Program-made: the position numbers and the translations under genes | Source of the DNA: JAPSGM01 sp036556985 | GTDB taxonomy: Bacteria; Chloroflexota; Limnocylindria; QHBO01 | Length of the DNA: 64,000 nt | NCBI GenBank assembly: GCA_036556985.1 | Contig: DATBIK010000007.1 | Span: 9,623-73,622, forward strand | Reading direction: 5' to 3' | Part shown: positions 42,342 to 52,347 of the stretch, one piece after another | Numbering within the stretch: position 1 is the first letter of the stretch | How the letters are laid out: each line of letters begins with the position of its first letter | Notes under the pieces: model-generated | What the model was told of the DNA's origin: nothing | The model's database searches: none | Seen by the model: only the letters and a program-made list of their open reading frames with translations

Positions 42342-43493
42342 ATGGACTTCGCCCTCTCCCCGCAGCACCTCGACATCCGCCGCACCGTCCGCGACTTCGC
42401 CGAGCGCGAGATCGTGCCCGTCGCCGGCGAGCTCGAGCGCCGCGGCGAGTTCCCCCACGACATCATCCGGCGCGCCGCCGAGCTCGGCCTGCTCGGGGTC
42501 CCGTACCCGGAGGAGGTCGGCGGCACCGGCCTGGACTCGCTGGCCTACGCGATCACCATCGAGGAGCTCGCCCGTGCCAGCGGCAGCGTGGCGATCATCG
42601 TCAGCGCCCACACCAGCCTCGGCTGCAACCCCCTCTACATGGCCGGCACCCAGGAGCAGAAGGACCGATACCTCCGCCCGATGGCGTCGGGCGAGGTCCT
42701 CGGCGCGTACGGGCTCACCGAGTCCGGGGCCGGTTCCGATTCGCGCGGCACGCGCACCCGCGCGCGGAAGGACGGCGACTGCTGGGTCCTGAACGGCAGC
42801 AAGCGGTTCATCACCAACGCCGGCGTGGCGGGGACCTACATCGTCACCGCCGTCACCGACCGGGAAGCCGGCAGCGGGAGGATCTCCGCCTTCATCGTGC
42901 CCGCCGAGACGCCGGGCTTCTCCATCGGCCGCATGGAGGAGAAGATGGGCCTGCATGCCAGCAACACGGGGGAGCTGCTCTTCGAGGACTGCCGCATCCC
43001 GCTGGAGAACCTCCTCGGCGAGGAGGGCGAGGGCGACAAGCTGTTCCTCAAGACGCTGGACGGCGGCCGCATCGGCATCGGCGCCATGGCGCTCGGGCTG
43101 GCGCAGGCGGCGTACGAGGCGTCATCGGCCTACGCGAGGGAGCGGCACCAGTTCGACCGACCCATCGGCTCCTTCCAGGGGGTGGCGTTCATGATCGCCG
43201 ACATGGCGACCCAGATCGACGCCGCCCGCCTGATGGTCTACCGCGCCGCCTGGCTGAAGGACTCCGGCAAGCCGTACTCGACCGAGGCCGCCATGGCCAA
43301 GCTGTTCGCCTCCGAGGTCTCGCGCCAGGTTACGAACGACGCGGTGCAGGTGCACGGCGGCTACGGCTACGTGGAGGAGTACAACGTCGAGCGCTACCTG
43401 CGCGATGCGAAGCTGACCGAGATCGGCGAGGGGACGAGCCAGATCCAGCGGCTCGTCATCGCGCGCAACCTGCTCGACATCCGCGCGATGTAG
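42342..43493 (+). CDS. Acyl-CoA dehydrogenase
   Basis: A 383-residue flavoenzyme of the short/branched-chain type that makes trans-2-enoyl-CoA and passes electrons to ETF. The N-terminal helical domain, YGLTESGAGSDSRGTRTRA (FAD and substrate site), the RITNAG-like KRFITNAG, and the C-terminal GGYGYVEEYNVERYLRD are present; the glutamate in YVEEYNVERY occupies the catalytic-base position. LTEIGEGTSQIQRLVIARNLL (in part) ends the protein, with IGEG in place of the more common IYEG. It supplies substrates for the hydratases at 6-10 kb. Confidence 0.9.
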   Translation: MDFALSPQHLDIRRTVRDFAEREIVPVAGELERRGEFPHDIIRRAAELGLLGVPYPEEVGGTGLDSLAYAITIEELARASGSVAIIVSAHTSLGCNPLYMAGTQEQKDRYLRPMASGEVLGAYGLTESGAGSDSRGTRTRARKDGDCWVLNGSKRFITNAGVAGTYIVTAVTDREAGSGRISAFIVPAETPGFSIGRMEEKMGLHASNTGELLFEDCRIPLENLLGEEGEGDKLFLKTLDGGRIGIGAMALGLAQAAYEASSAYARERHQFDRPIGSFQGVAFMIADMATQIDAARLMVYRAAWLKDSGKPYSTEAAMAKLFASEVSRQVTNDAVQVHGGYGYVEEYNVERYLRDAKLTEIGEGTSQIQRLVIARNLLDIRAM

Positions 43494-43568
43494 CCAGCGC
43501 GCCTGTCACTGGTTAGCCTGTGCCCTAGCTCCGCAATCCCGCGGCGCCGACGATGGAGGGTGGTCCCG

Positions 43569-43799
43569 ATGCGCACCGTGTTCGCGTTGCTCGCCGCTGG
43601 CTGGTTCCTCTTTCAGGCACTCACGTTCCTGCCATTCGGCACGTACGCGAACAGCGGCGCGCCGGGAGGGATCGATGGCGATCTCGGGGGTGTTGCCGTG
43701 ACGTGGGCCGCACGCGCAGCCTTTGCGGGCTTGACGGCCCTGGCCCTGGCACTCATCGACTGGGAATTCCTCTTTCGGCTCGGGCGACCGCGCGCATAG
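43569..43799 (+). CDS. Small membrane protein, hypothetical
   Basis: A 76-residue protein with two predicted membrane helices (about 4-22 and 45-66) and a basic end (RLGRPRA). A GGAGGG about 8 bases before the ATG supports the start. No family could be recognised. It is convergent with the acetoacetyl-CoA synthetase gene. Confidence 0.55.
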   Translation: MRTVFALLAAGWFLFQALTFLPFGTYANSGAPGGIDGDLGGVAVTWAARAAFAGLTALALALIDWEFLFRLGRPRA

Positions 43800-43823
43800 G
43801 CGTTGATGCCCGCAGGCGCGTGG

Positions 43824-45785
43824 CTATTCGCTCCGACGTAGGCCGTGGGCCAGGTCGGCGAAGGCGTCCAGGGCGTGCGGGTTGGCCAGTGAGCCGCGCG
43901 AGGCGGCCTCGTCCACGGGCGTGCCGGTGAGGATCCGCTTCACGGGGACCTCGAGCTTCTTGCCGGACAGCGTGCGCGGGACCGCCGGCACGGCCACGAT
44001 CCGATCCGGCACGTGGCGCGGCGAGAGGGCGCTGCGGATCTCGGCGCGCAGCCGCGCCTCCAGCGCGTCGTCGAGCGGGGCGCCGTCGCGGAGCGCCACG
44101 AACAGCAGAAGCTCGTCGGCCGCCTCGAGGTGGACGACGACCGAGTCCGCCACCTCGGGCAGCGACTCGACCACGGCGTAGTACTCGGCGGTGCCGACCC
44201 GCACGCCGCCGCGGTTCAGGGTTGCGTCGGAGCGCCCGCTGATCACGCACGAGCCGCGCTCGGTGAGCGTGATCCAGTCACCGTGGCGCCACACGCCGGG
44301 GAAGGCGTCGAAGTAGGCGGCGCGGTAGCGCGCGCCATCGGCGTCGTTCCAGAAGCCGATCGGCATGGATGGCATCGGCTGGGTGAGGACGAGCTCTCCC
44401 TGCTCGCCGACGAGGGATCGGCCGTCCGGCGAGAATGCCTCGACCGCCGCGCCCAGGCAGCGGCAGCTGATCTCGCCCTCCCACACCGGCACGAGCGGCG
44501 AGCCGCCGACGAAGGCGGTGCACAGGTCGGTCCCGCCGGAGACCGACTGAAGCTGAGCCGACGGCGCAACCGCGTCGTACACGTAGCGGAAGCCCTCGGC
44601 CGGCAGCGGTGCGCCGGTGGAGCCGATGGCCCGCACGCGTGACAGGTCAGCCACATCCGCCGGGCGGAGGCCGGCCTTGCGACAGGCCATCAGGTATGGC
44701 GCGCTCGTGCCGAAGCAGGTCACCGCCTCCTCGGACGCCATTCGCCACAGCGCCGACAGGTCCGGGTGCGCCGGCGAGCCGTCGAACAGCACGAGCGTCG
44801 CTCCGACACCGAGGCCGGAGACGAGGTAGTTCCACATCATCCAGCCGGTGGTGGTGAACCAGAAGAAGCGGTCGTCCGGGCCGAGGTCGTGGTGCAGGCC
44901 GAGCATCTTGAGGTGCTCGAGCAGGATGCCGCCGTGACCGTGCACGATCGGCTTGGGCAGGCCGGTCGTCCCCGACGAGTAAAGGATGTACAGCGGGTGG
45001 TCGAAGGGGACCGATGCGAAGGTCGGCTCACCGGCCTCGGCCGTCACCTCGTCCCAGGCCAGTCCGCCGCCGACGGACGCGTCAGCGTTGACATAGGGAA
45101 GGATGACGGTCGCCTGCAGGCTGGGGAGGGAGCGGCGGATGGCGGCCAGCTCCTCGCGGCGGTCGACCGCGTTCGACCCGTACCGATAGCCGTCGACCGC
45201 GAGCATGACGCGCGGCTCCACCTGGGCGAGCCGGTCGACGACGCTGCGCACGCCGAACTCCGGCGCGCACGAGGTCCAGATCGCCCCGAGGCCGGCGGTC
45301 GCCAGCAGCGCGATGACGGCCTCCGGTATGTTCGGCAGGTAGGCCGCCACCCTGTCGCCGGGTCCGACACCCAGCCGCCGCAGGCCGGCCTGCACCCGCC
45401 CGACGGCGTCGCGCAGCTGGACCGCGGTGAGCGTCGAACGATCGCGCGTCTGCGAGCGGCCGATGAGGACCACGTCGTCCTGGCGGCGGGCCGCCAGGCC
45501 GCGCACCAGCAGGTGCTCCGCGTAGTTCAGGCGCGCGTCCGGGAACCAGCGTGCGCCCGGCATGCCGGCATCGGCCAGGGCCGCTCCATCGGTCGCGGGA
45601 AAGGCGGCGAAGAAGTCGCGGATCGAGCGCCAGAAGGCATCGGGCGCGCGGACCGACCAGGCCCAGGCAGCGTCGTAGTCGGGGAGGCTGACGCCGCGCT
45701 CGGCGAGCCATTCGAGATAGGCGCCCATCCGGGTCGTGGCGCGCGCGTCGGGCGCGGGACGCCACAGGACCGCCGGATCGGGCAT
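43824..45785 (-). CDS. Acetoacetyl-CoA synthetase
   Basis: A 653-residue adenylate-forming ligase, the usual length of AacS. The AMP-binding motif YSSGTTGLPKPIVHGHGG, the GSTGAPLP region, the YRAAYFDAFPGVWRHGDW hinge region (in part) and the C-terminal lysine motif TLSGKKLEVPVKRIL are present; the N-terminal ACAS_N part (LEWLAERGVSLPDYDAAWAW) matches AacS. It activates acetoacetate with ATP and CoA, feeding the thiolase. The start is the ATG at 45783-45785, with a short divergent region to the surface-protein gene. Confidence 0.85.
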   Translation of the reverse strand: MPDPAVLWRPAPDARATTRMGAYLEWLAERGVSLPDYDAAWAWSVRAPDAFWRSIRDFFAAFPATDGAALADAGMPGARWFPDARLNYAEHLLVRGLAARRQDDVVLIGRSQTRDRSTLTAVQLRDAVGRVQAGLRRLGVGPGDRVAAYLPNIPEAVIALLATAGLGAIWTSCAPEFGVRSVVDRLAQVEPRVMLAVDGYRYGSNAVDRREELAAIRRSLPSLQATVILPYVNADASVGGGLAWDEVTAEAGEPTFASVPFDHPLYILYSSGTTGLPKPIVHGHGGILLEHLKMLGLHHDLGPDDRFFWFTTTGWMMWNYLVSGLGVGATLVLFDGSPAHPDLSALWRMASEEAVTCFGTSAPYLMACRKAGLRPADVADLSRVRAIGSTGAPLPAEGFRYVYDAVAPSAQLQSVSGGTDLCTAFVGGSPLVPVWEGEISCRCLGAAVEAFSPDGRSLVGEQGELVLTQPMPSMPIGFWNDADGARYRAAYFDAFPGVWRHGDWITLTERGSCVISGRSDATLNRGGVRVGTAEYYAVVESLPEVADSVVVHLEAADELLLFVALRDGAPLDDALEARLRAEIRSALSPRHVPDRIVAVPAVPRTLSGKKLEVPVKRILTGTPVDEAASRGSLANPHALDAFADLAHGLRRSE

Positions 45786-45809
45786 GGGCCGATCATGCCA
45801 CGGGCGGGC

Positions 45810-45815
45810 TATGCT
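45810..45815 (+). promoter_or_regulatory. -10 box (TATGCT) of a probably leaderless transcript
   Basis: TATGCT ends 10 bases before the ATG at 45826. It contains the ATG at 45811, which argues against that ATG as the start. Confidence 0.4.
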
Positions 45816-45825
45816 GGCCGGACCC

Positions 45826-47952
45826 ATGCCTCCGCCTGCACCCGCACGCGTCATCGTCGCCGCACTCCTGGGGGCGGCGGCGCTGGTGGCCGGCGTCGCA
45901 CTGCCGGCCGCGGGCGTCGAGGTCATCCCGCGCGAGGGGGCCAGTGTGCTGCCGGGCGAGGCGCACGGCGCCCTTGTTGGTGACGTGGACGGCGACGGGG
46001 TCCGAGAGCTCGTGCGTCTCGTCCCGTGGAGCTCGAACCCCGGCCGCCTGGCGCTGGAGGTCGTGACCCTGGAGCGTGACGAGCCGCGCGTCCGTGGACA
46101 GGCGCTCGTCCAGCGGGCGGCATCGGTCGAGGATCACGTGGCCGGCAACAACCCGGACGAGGCCGAGCTGCTGCCGCTGAGCACGAACGAGCCGGCGCGG
46201 CTCATCGCCTGGCGCGACGGGGGGCGGGAGCGTGTCCTCCTGGCCACGATGCAGGGCGACCCCGGCTCGGTGGCCATCGAGCGGTCCTGCTGCCTCACGC
46301 TGTGGTGGGTCGGCTACGACCGCGACGGCGCGACGGAGCTGCGCTACGTCCAGAACACCGTGGCCAGCGCAGCCTGGATCGTGGCCGCCGACATGGACGC
46401 CGACAGGACCGATGAGCTGGCGGTGGTCGAGACCCCGAACCCGGCCATCCCCGACGCCTCCGAGGTGATGGTGCTGCGCTGGAACGGTCGGGACTTCGAC
46501 CGCCTGCGCGACACGGCGCACCGCGGTCTCATGAGCGGGCCGCTGACCGTCCTCGGGGACAGCGACGGGTTGGCGGGGGAGGAGGTCGGCTACGTCGCCA
46601 CGCCGCCGCCCGGCGACCTTGGCGCCTCGACACTGCATCGATTCGCGCTCGTCAACGGTCGGATGCGAATCGACCGCAGGGAGCTGACCGACAGAGGTTC
46701 CATCGTCCCCCTCGTCGGACCGGCAGGCCCACGGCTCGCCATCGTCTCCGAGCGAGCTGTGCAGCTCCTGGAGTGGCCGGCGGGGGAGCCCAGCCGATTG
46801 GTCGACACGTTCGAGCGGGGTGGCACGCCGCTCGGGGTGCTCGGGATGGGGGAGTCGGCGCGTCTGCTCGTCCTTCGTGGCAGCACGGTCGACCTCCTCG
46901 ACGCCGAGCTGCGCTCGCGACAGGGGATCGTGGCCGGCGAGGCCGCCGTGTGGTTCAACGGCAGCTCGCTGCCCGCGTACCACGGGGAGCTGCCCGGCGG
47001 CGACGAGTCAGGGGCAGCGGCGGTCGTCTTCGGCGGCCGCCTCATCTCGGCGGCAGGCGCCTCCGGCCAGGCGAGCTTCCGCGAGATCTCCGTCCTTGCC
47101 GGCAAGACGCCGGTCGGTCTGTTCGGGCCCCGGCTGGCATGGGCGGCGGTGGGTGACGGTCCAGCCCTCCCCGCCGAGCGACGCGGTGGCAGCATGCTCG
47201 TGGGTGCCAGCGCGCGCGCCAGCGCGGTCGCGATCGTGCGGGCGGACGCGCTCCTCGCACCGGCGGCCGACGGTGGGATGTTCCGGCCGGAGGTCAGCGG
47301 CGGGTTCCTGGACGACTCGCGCCCCGCGCGTCCCAGCCTCATGACGAATGGCGAGGTGCGCGCCACGGTCGCGGCGCCGCCGAACAGCCGGCTGCAGGTG
47401 ACGAGCCGCGGGGGCGAGCGTACCGAGGGGCTGCTCGCCGGCGAGGCGGCAGACGTCGTCCTCATCCCCGACTTCGACTCGGACGAGAACGAGACGTTCA
47501 CCGTGCGGCTCCTCGTTTCCACGCCCGCGGGACAGGGCTACGGCGCCATCTGGGAGGCCCGGGTCCTGCGACAGCCGCCCGCCCTTCGCGCCAGCGCCCC
47601 ATTCGCCTCGCTGGCCTTCACGGTGCCGATCAGCGGTCACACCGCCCCGTCCGTGACGCTGGAGGTGGACGGCGAGCCGGTGCCGGTGCAGCCGGATGGC
47701 AGCTTCGCGGCCGACGTGGGGGCCGGCCTCCTGCCGCGGTCGGTCCGGGTTGCCGCCACGGATCGGCTGGGGAACACGAACGAGGTCGTGGTGGAGGTCG
47801 TGGCGCTCCTCGACTACCGGCAGCTGCCGTGGGTGCCGTTCGTCGTCGCGCTGACGCTCGCCGCCGGCGCGATCCTGTACCTGCGCGTGCCGCGACCGAC
47901 CTCCACGGGATCGGCGCACCCCGACGAAGGGGTACTGGAGGACATCCAATAG
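45826..47952 (+). CDS. Secreted FG-GAP/VCBS-like protein with C-terminal anchor
   Basis: A 708-residue protein. A signal peptide (ARVIVAALLGAAALVAGVA) comes first, then repeats of the FG-GAP/VCBS kind with Asp-rich calcium loops (GDVDGDGVRELV, ADMDADRTDELAVVE, DYDRDGATELRYV-like) in a predicted beta-propeller, an Ig-like region near 590-660 (GHTAPSVTLEVDGEPVPV), and one membrane helix near the end (VPFVVALTLAAGAILYL) with a short cytoplasmic tail. It probably displays the propeller on the cell surface for adhesion or ligand binding; no enzyme motif is visible. Confidence 0.72.
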   Translation: MPPPAPARVIVAALLGAAALVAGVALPAAGVEVIPREGASVLPGEAHGALVGDVDGDGVRELVRLVPWSSNPGRLALEVVTLERDEPRVRGQALVQRAASVEDHVAGNNPDEAELLPLSTNEPARLIAWRDGGRERVLLATMQGDPGSVAIERSCCLTLWWVGYDRDGATELRYVQNTVASAAWIVAADMDADRTDELAVVETPNPAIPDASEVMVLRWNGRDFDRLRDTAHRGLMSGPLTVLGDSDGLAGEEVGYVATPPPGDLGASTLHRFALVNGRMRIDRRELTDRGSIVPLVGPAGPRLAIVSERAVQLLEWPAGEPSRLVDTFERGGTPLGVLGMGESARLLVLRGSTVDLLDAELRSRQGIVAGEAAVWFNGSSLPAYHGELPGGDESGAAAVVFGGRLISAAGASGQASFREISVLAGKTPVGLFGPRLAWAAVGDGPALPAERRGGSMLVGASARASAVAIVRADALLAPAADGGMFRPEVSGGFLDDSRPARPSLMTNGEVRATVAAPPNSRLQVTSRGGERTEGLLAGEAADVVLIPDFDSDENETFTVRLLVSTPAGQGYGAIWEARVLRQPPALRASAPFASLAFTVPISGHTAPSVTLEVDGEPVPVQPDGSFAADVGAGLLPRSVRVAATDRLGNTNEVVVEVVALLDYRQLPWVPFVVALTLAAGAILYLRVPRPTSTGSAHPDEGVLEDIQ

Positions 47953-47983
47953 CACCAGTCCGCACCGGACGGGACCGGTGCTA
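47950..47983 (+). terminator. Hairpin at the end of the surface-protein gene
   Basis: TAGCACC (overlapping the stop codon) pairs with GGTGCTA at 47977-47983, and an inner GTCC/GGAC pairing is possible. There is no T-tract, so it is either a factor-dependent terminator or an RNA-stabilising hairpin. A TAGCGT right after it could be the -10 of the kinase gene. Confidence 0.4.
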
Positions 47984-48023
47984 GCGTTGCGGGCGTCGAT
48001 CACGCCCGCCGAGGACGCTGCCC

Positions 48024-49928
48024 ATGGAGGTGACCGGAGCGCGACTGCCCGCGCTCGAGTCCCACCTCGAACGCCAGATGCGCACGACCGAGCGCCAGCT
48101 GGCGCTCGCGCGCGCCGCGATCGCCGGCGCGGGACTGGTGGCGATCCTCCTCTTCCGCGACCGGATCGACTCCTGGCCGTTGCTCGTCGGGCTGGCCGCC
48201 GCCGTCCTCGTGTACTCCGGTCTCGTTCTCGTCCTCGTCGGCCGCTTCCCGGCGCGCGAGGTGGGGATCATGGCGACCGCGCTCGACATGGTGGCGGTCA
48301 CGCTCGCGATCTACGTCGAGCCGCAGGCCCTCGACGCGTTCCTCTTCTACATCCCGGTCATCCTGGAGGTAGCGCTGCGCTTCGGGTTGGGGGCATCGGT
48401 CTGGACCTCGCTGGTGGTGTCGTTCATGTACGCGGCAGTCGTCCTCGTCGCGGGCGAGGAGGGACAGGTGCGGACGCTGCTCCCGGTGCGGATCGGCTAC
48501 CTCGTCGGCCTCGGCCTGGCAGCCGGCCTCTTCGCGCGCGTCGTCATCGGCCGCGTGTCGGAGAACGCGCGGCTCCAGCGGCGGCTCGAGGAGGAGGAGC
48601 GCGACCAGGCCCGGCGCCGCGAGGCGGAGCTTCTCAGCCAGATGGCCCGCGAGTTCGGCACGACCCTCGAGCGACAGGCGACGGTGGACGCCATCGTGCG
48701 GGCCGCGGCGCCGCTCCTCGGCGACCTGACCTGGCTGCTCACCGTGGAGGAGGCGCCGGATGACGGCGCGCCGCTCCTGCGCCTGGCCGGGATCGAGGGG
48801 CGGGACGTGGCAGCCACCGTTCGCCTCCGCGCCCATCTCGACACCCGGCGCCCGCGGGTGGGGGAGGGCGTCGCCGGCGCGGCGGCCGCCACCGTGACGC
48901 CCACCGTGGTCCGCGTCAACGAGGCGCCGGCCGACAGCCCCGGCGACCCTGACGGAATGGCGCTGCTGGGGCTGCGCTCGCTGTTGGCGGTGCCGATCAT
49001 CTTCCGCGCCCGCGTTCGTGGCGTCCTCGTCTCGGGCAGCACCCACGGCCCCACTCTCGGCGACGGGGAGGCGCGCTTGGCCGCGGCCATCGCGGAGCGG
49101 GCCGGGCCGGCCCTCGAGAACGCGGTGCTGTGGGCGGACCTCCAGGAACAGGTCGCGCGCGAGCAGCGGGCGCAGCGCGCGAAGGATGACTTCCTCTCGA
49201 TCGTCAGCCACGAGCTGCGCACCCCGCTGACGAGCATCCAGGGCTACTCGCAGCTGCTCGAGAATCGGATGCGGGACAGCGCCGGGGCGAAGGAGCTCTC
49301 CCAGATCCGGACCATCCGCACCCAGGTCACGCGCATGCGACGCTTGGTCGAGGACCTGCTCGACGTGAGCCGCATCGACCGCCGCGGGCTGGTGAGCATC
49401 GAGCCGGCGCCGCTCGACTTGGCGGTCGAGGTCCGGGAGGCGGCATCCCGCACGCAGCGCGAGCATCCGGAGCGCACCATCAACGTCGAGACGCCGGACG
49501 CGCTCCCGGTCACCGCCGACCGCGATCGCATCGGGCAGGTCCTCACCAACCTGCTCGACAACGCGGTGAAGTACTCGCCCGGCGGCGGTCCGGTCACCGT
49601 CCGCGCAGAGGCCCGGGGCAGCGTCGTGGAGATCATCGTGGCCGACGAGGGCATCGGCCTCACGCCGGAGCAGGCTGCGCGCATCTTCGACCGCTTCTAC
49701 CAGGCCGATGACGGTGCCGGCGCGCGGCGTCCCGGCGGCCTGGGGCTGGGTCTGTACATTACCCGCGCCATCGTCCTCGCCCATGGCGGTGAGATCTCGG
49801 CCGAGCCGAATACCGCGGCGGCCAAGGGGACGGTCATCCGCCTCCGGCTGCCGCGCGTCGCGAAGGCGCCGGCCGGCATGGGGCCGGTCAGCGACGCCCC
49901 TCCGCCGTTCGTGACCCGACGCGGCTAG
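48024..49928 (+). CDS. Membrane sensor histidine kinase with GAF domain
   Basis: A 634-residue kinase. About five N-terminal membrane helices (residues 30-170) form an integral sensor, then a short coiled coil, a GAF domain (about 205-370), a HisKA domain with the phosphorylated His in SHELRTPLTSIQ (about 395) and an HATPase domain with NLLDNAVKYS (N), DEGIGL (G1), FDRFYQADD (F) and GLGLGLY (G2). No response regulator gene is adjacent, so it is an orphan kinase. The signal is unknown. Confidence 0.88.
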   Translation: MEVTGARLPALESHLERQMRTTERQLALARAAIAGAGLVAILLFRDRIDSWPLLVGLAAAVLVYSGLVLVLVGRFPAREVGIMATALDMVAVTLAIYVEPQALDAFLFYIPVILEVALRFGLGASVWTSLVVSFMYAAVVLVAGEEGQVRTLLPVRIGYLVGLGLAAGLFARVVIGRVSENARLQRRLEEEERDQARRREAELLSQMAREFGTTLERQATVDAIVRAAAPLLGDLTWLLTVEEAPDDGAPLLRLAGIEGRDVAATVRLRAHLDTRRPRVGEGVAGAAAATVTPTVVRVNEAPADSPGDPDGMALLGLRSLLAVPIIFRARVRGVLVSGSTHGPTLGDGEARLAAAIAERAGPALENAVLWADLQEQVAREQRAQRAKDDFLSIVSHELRTPLTSIQGYSQLLENRMRDSAGAKELSQIRTIRTQVTRMRRLVEDLLDVSRIDRRGLVSIEPAPLDLAVEVREAASRTQREHPERTINVETPDALPVTADRDRIGQVLTNLLDNAVKYSPGGGPVTVRAEARGSVVEIIVADEGIGLTPEQAARIFDRFYQADDGAGARRPGGLGLGLYITRAIVLAHGGEISAEPNTAAAKGTVIRLRLPRVAKAPAGMGPVSDAPPPFVTRRG

Positions 49929-49931
49929 ACT
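49926..49931 (+). promoter_or_regulatory. -10 box (TAGACT) of a probably leaderless transcript
   Basis: TAGACT overlaps the kinase stop codon and ends 7 bases before the ATG at 49939 of the DUF1015 gene. Confidence 0.5.
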
Positions 49932-49938
49932 CGGGCGC

Positions 49939-51207
<1,269 letters not shown>

Positions 51208-51217
51208 CGCAAGGCCC

Positions 51218-52078
51218 ATGGTCCAGGCCATCAAGCGCGACGAGGTCTACATCGAGCCCGAGGGCATCTACGTCGAGACCCACCAGCCCGAGCGGCGCAG
51301 CCGGAAGCCACCGCTGCTCCTCGTCCACGGCGCGCTGGGCGGGTCGTGGATGTGGAGCTCCTTCGCCACGTTCTTCGCCGAGCGCGGCTGGGAGGCGCAC
51401 GCCATGAACTTCCGTGGCCACTACACCTCCGACCTCGCCGACCTGTCGCGGGTGCGCATGCGCGACTACGCCGACGACATCGGCGTCGCCGTCCGCCAGC
51501 TCGGCCGGCCGCCGGTGGTCATCGGCTGGGGGATCGGCGCGCTGGCGGCCATGCTCTACGCGGAGCGGAGCCGCACGCTGGGCCTCGTGCTGCTGGCACC
51601 GTCGCCGCCGGCCGCGGCCCTGCCGCGCCGTCCGAGCGACCTGGAGCTGAAGGCGGTGCCCGGCGTGTACGACGCGACCTGGTGGGGCTGGATCCAGCCG
51701 CCCGAGCGCCTGCGCGAGATGATGCCGGACATGGCCGACGGCGAGATCGAGAAGGTCCAGGAGATGCTCGCCGGCGCCCGAGAATCCGGCAGCGCCCGGC
51801 GCGAGCGGATGCTCGGCGTGGAGGTGGACGCAACGCGGATCGAGGTCGATGCCCTCGTCATCGGCGCCGGTCGCGACGATGTCATCCACCCCTCCGAGGC
51901 GCGGCGCACCGCCGACATGCTGGGGGCGGCGTACGAGTACTTCCCATCGGCCTCGCACTTCGGGCTGGTCATGGGCTCCGAGACGTGGCCGCAGGTCGCC
52001 GGCTCGGTGCTCGGCTGGCTGGAGGAGCGGCGGCACGCCATGAACGCGGTCCTCACCAGGCTCGCCGCCGTCCGCTAG
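51218..52078 (+). CDS. Alpha/beta-hydrolase-fold protein lacking the nucleophilic serine
   Basis: A 286-residue protein with the alpha/beta hydrolase plan: LLLVHGALGGSWMW (oxyanion region), MNFRGHY, the nucleophile elbow, an acid-loop IGAGRDDVIHP and a C-terminal SASHFGL with the His position. The elbow reads GWGIG at residues 103-107 instead of GxSxG, so Gly105 replaces serine. With no nucleophile a normal esterase mechanism is impossible; it may be a non-hydrolytic member (for example a binding protein) or use another residue. It is likely co-transcribed with the DUF1015 gene. A tRNA gene follows. Confidence 0.75.
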   Translation: MVQAIKRDEVYIEPEGIYVETHQPERRSRKPPLLLVHGALGGSWMWSSFATFFAERGWEAHAMNFRGHYTSDLADLSRVRMRDYADDIGVAVRQLGRPPVVIGWGIGALAAMLYAERSRTLGLVLLAPSPPAAALPRRPSDLELKAVPGVYDATWWGWIQPPERLREMMPDMADGEIEKVQEMLAGARESGSARRERMLGVEVDATRIEVDALVIGAGRDDVIHPSEARRTADMLGAAYEYFPSASHFGLVMGSETWPQVAGSVLGWLEERRHAMNAVLTRLAAVR

Positions 52079-52095
52079 ACGGACCGATATGCCGG

Positions 52096-52125
52096 TTGAG
52101 CCGCCTCGCGGGGGCTTGCTATACT
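52096..52125 (+). promoter_or_regulatory. Promoter of the tRNA-Glu gene
   Basis: A -35 TTGAGC (52096-52101) and a -10 TATACT (52120-52125), 18 bases apart, lie about 30 bases before the tRNA 5' end. It is the best sigma-70-like promoter seen in the window. Confidence 0.6.
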
Positions 52126-52155
52126 CGGCCCCGTCCTCGACACCGTGGACGACGG

Positions 52156-52232
52156 GCCGCATTCGTCTAGAGGCCTAGGACACCGCCCTCTCAAGGCGGA
52201 GATCACCGGTTCGAATCCGGTATGCGGTACCA
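52156..52232 (+). tRNA. tRNA-Glu (anticodon CTC)
   Basis: The acceptor stem GCCGCAT pairs with ATGCGGT (one G-T pair); the anticodon arm is CCGCC-CTCTCAA-GGCGG with anticodon CTC, which reads GAG; the T arm ACCGG-TTCGAAT-CCGGT is intact. CCA (52230-52232) is encoded. The last 16 bases before the discriminator (52213-52228) recur at 61887-61902, marking this gene as the integration site of the following island; the tRNA itself is complete and should be functional. Confidence 0.95.
52213..52228. repeat. Left copy of the tRNA 3'-end direct repeat (attL-like)
   Basis: Sixteen bases beginning GAATCCGG and ending TGCGGT, identical to 61887-61902. Both copies are followed by NCCA and, 20-40 bases on, by near-identical terminator hairpins. 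Confidence 0.75.
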
Positions 52233-52247
52233 AATCCCTCATTATCG

Positions 52248-52276
52248 GCCCGATCTAAGCTCGGATCGGGCTTCTT
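52248..52276 (+). terminator. Terminator of tRNA-Glu (left copy)
   Basis: GCCCGATC pairs with GATCGGGC around an 8-base loop and is followed by TTCTTCG. The same stem and the following TTCTTCGTGCCCGG occur again at 61921-61948. Confidence 0.75.
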
Positions 52277-52297
52277 CGTGCCCGGATTCGGAGCCGA

Positions 52298-52320
52298 GGA
52301 ACCCTTATAGGAACCCTTAT
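52298..52320. repeat. Tandem GGAACCCTTAT repeat just inside the island left end
   Basis: GGAACCCTTAT occurs at 52298-52308 and again at 52310-52320. Related copies (GGAGCCCTT, GGAGCCCTTAT) are at 61788-61807, just inside the other end. They may be arm-type binding sites of the integrase that moved the island. Confidence 0.5.
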
Positions 52321-52347
52321 CGGAGCTGCGACCCCCTGTCAAACTCT

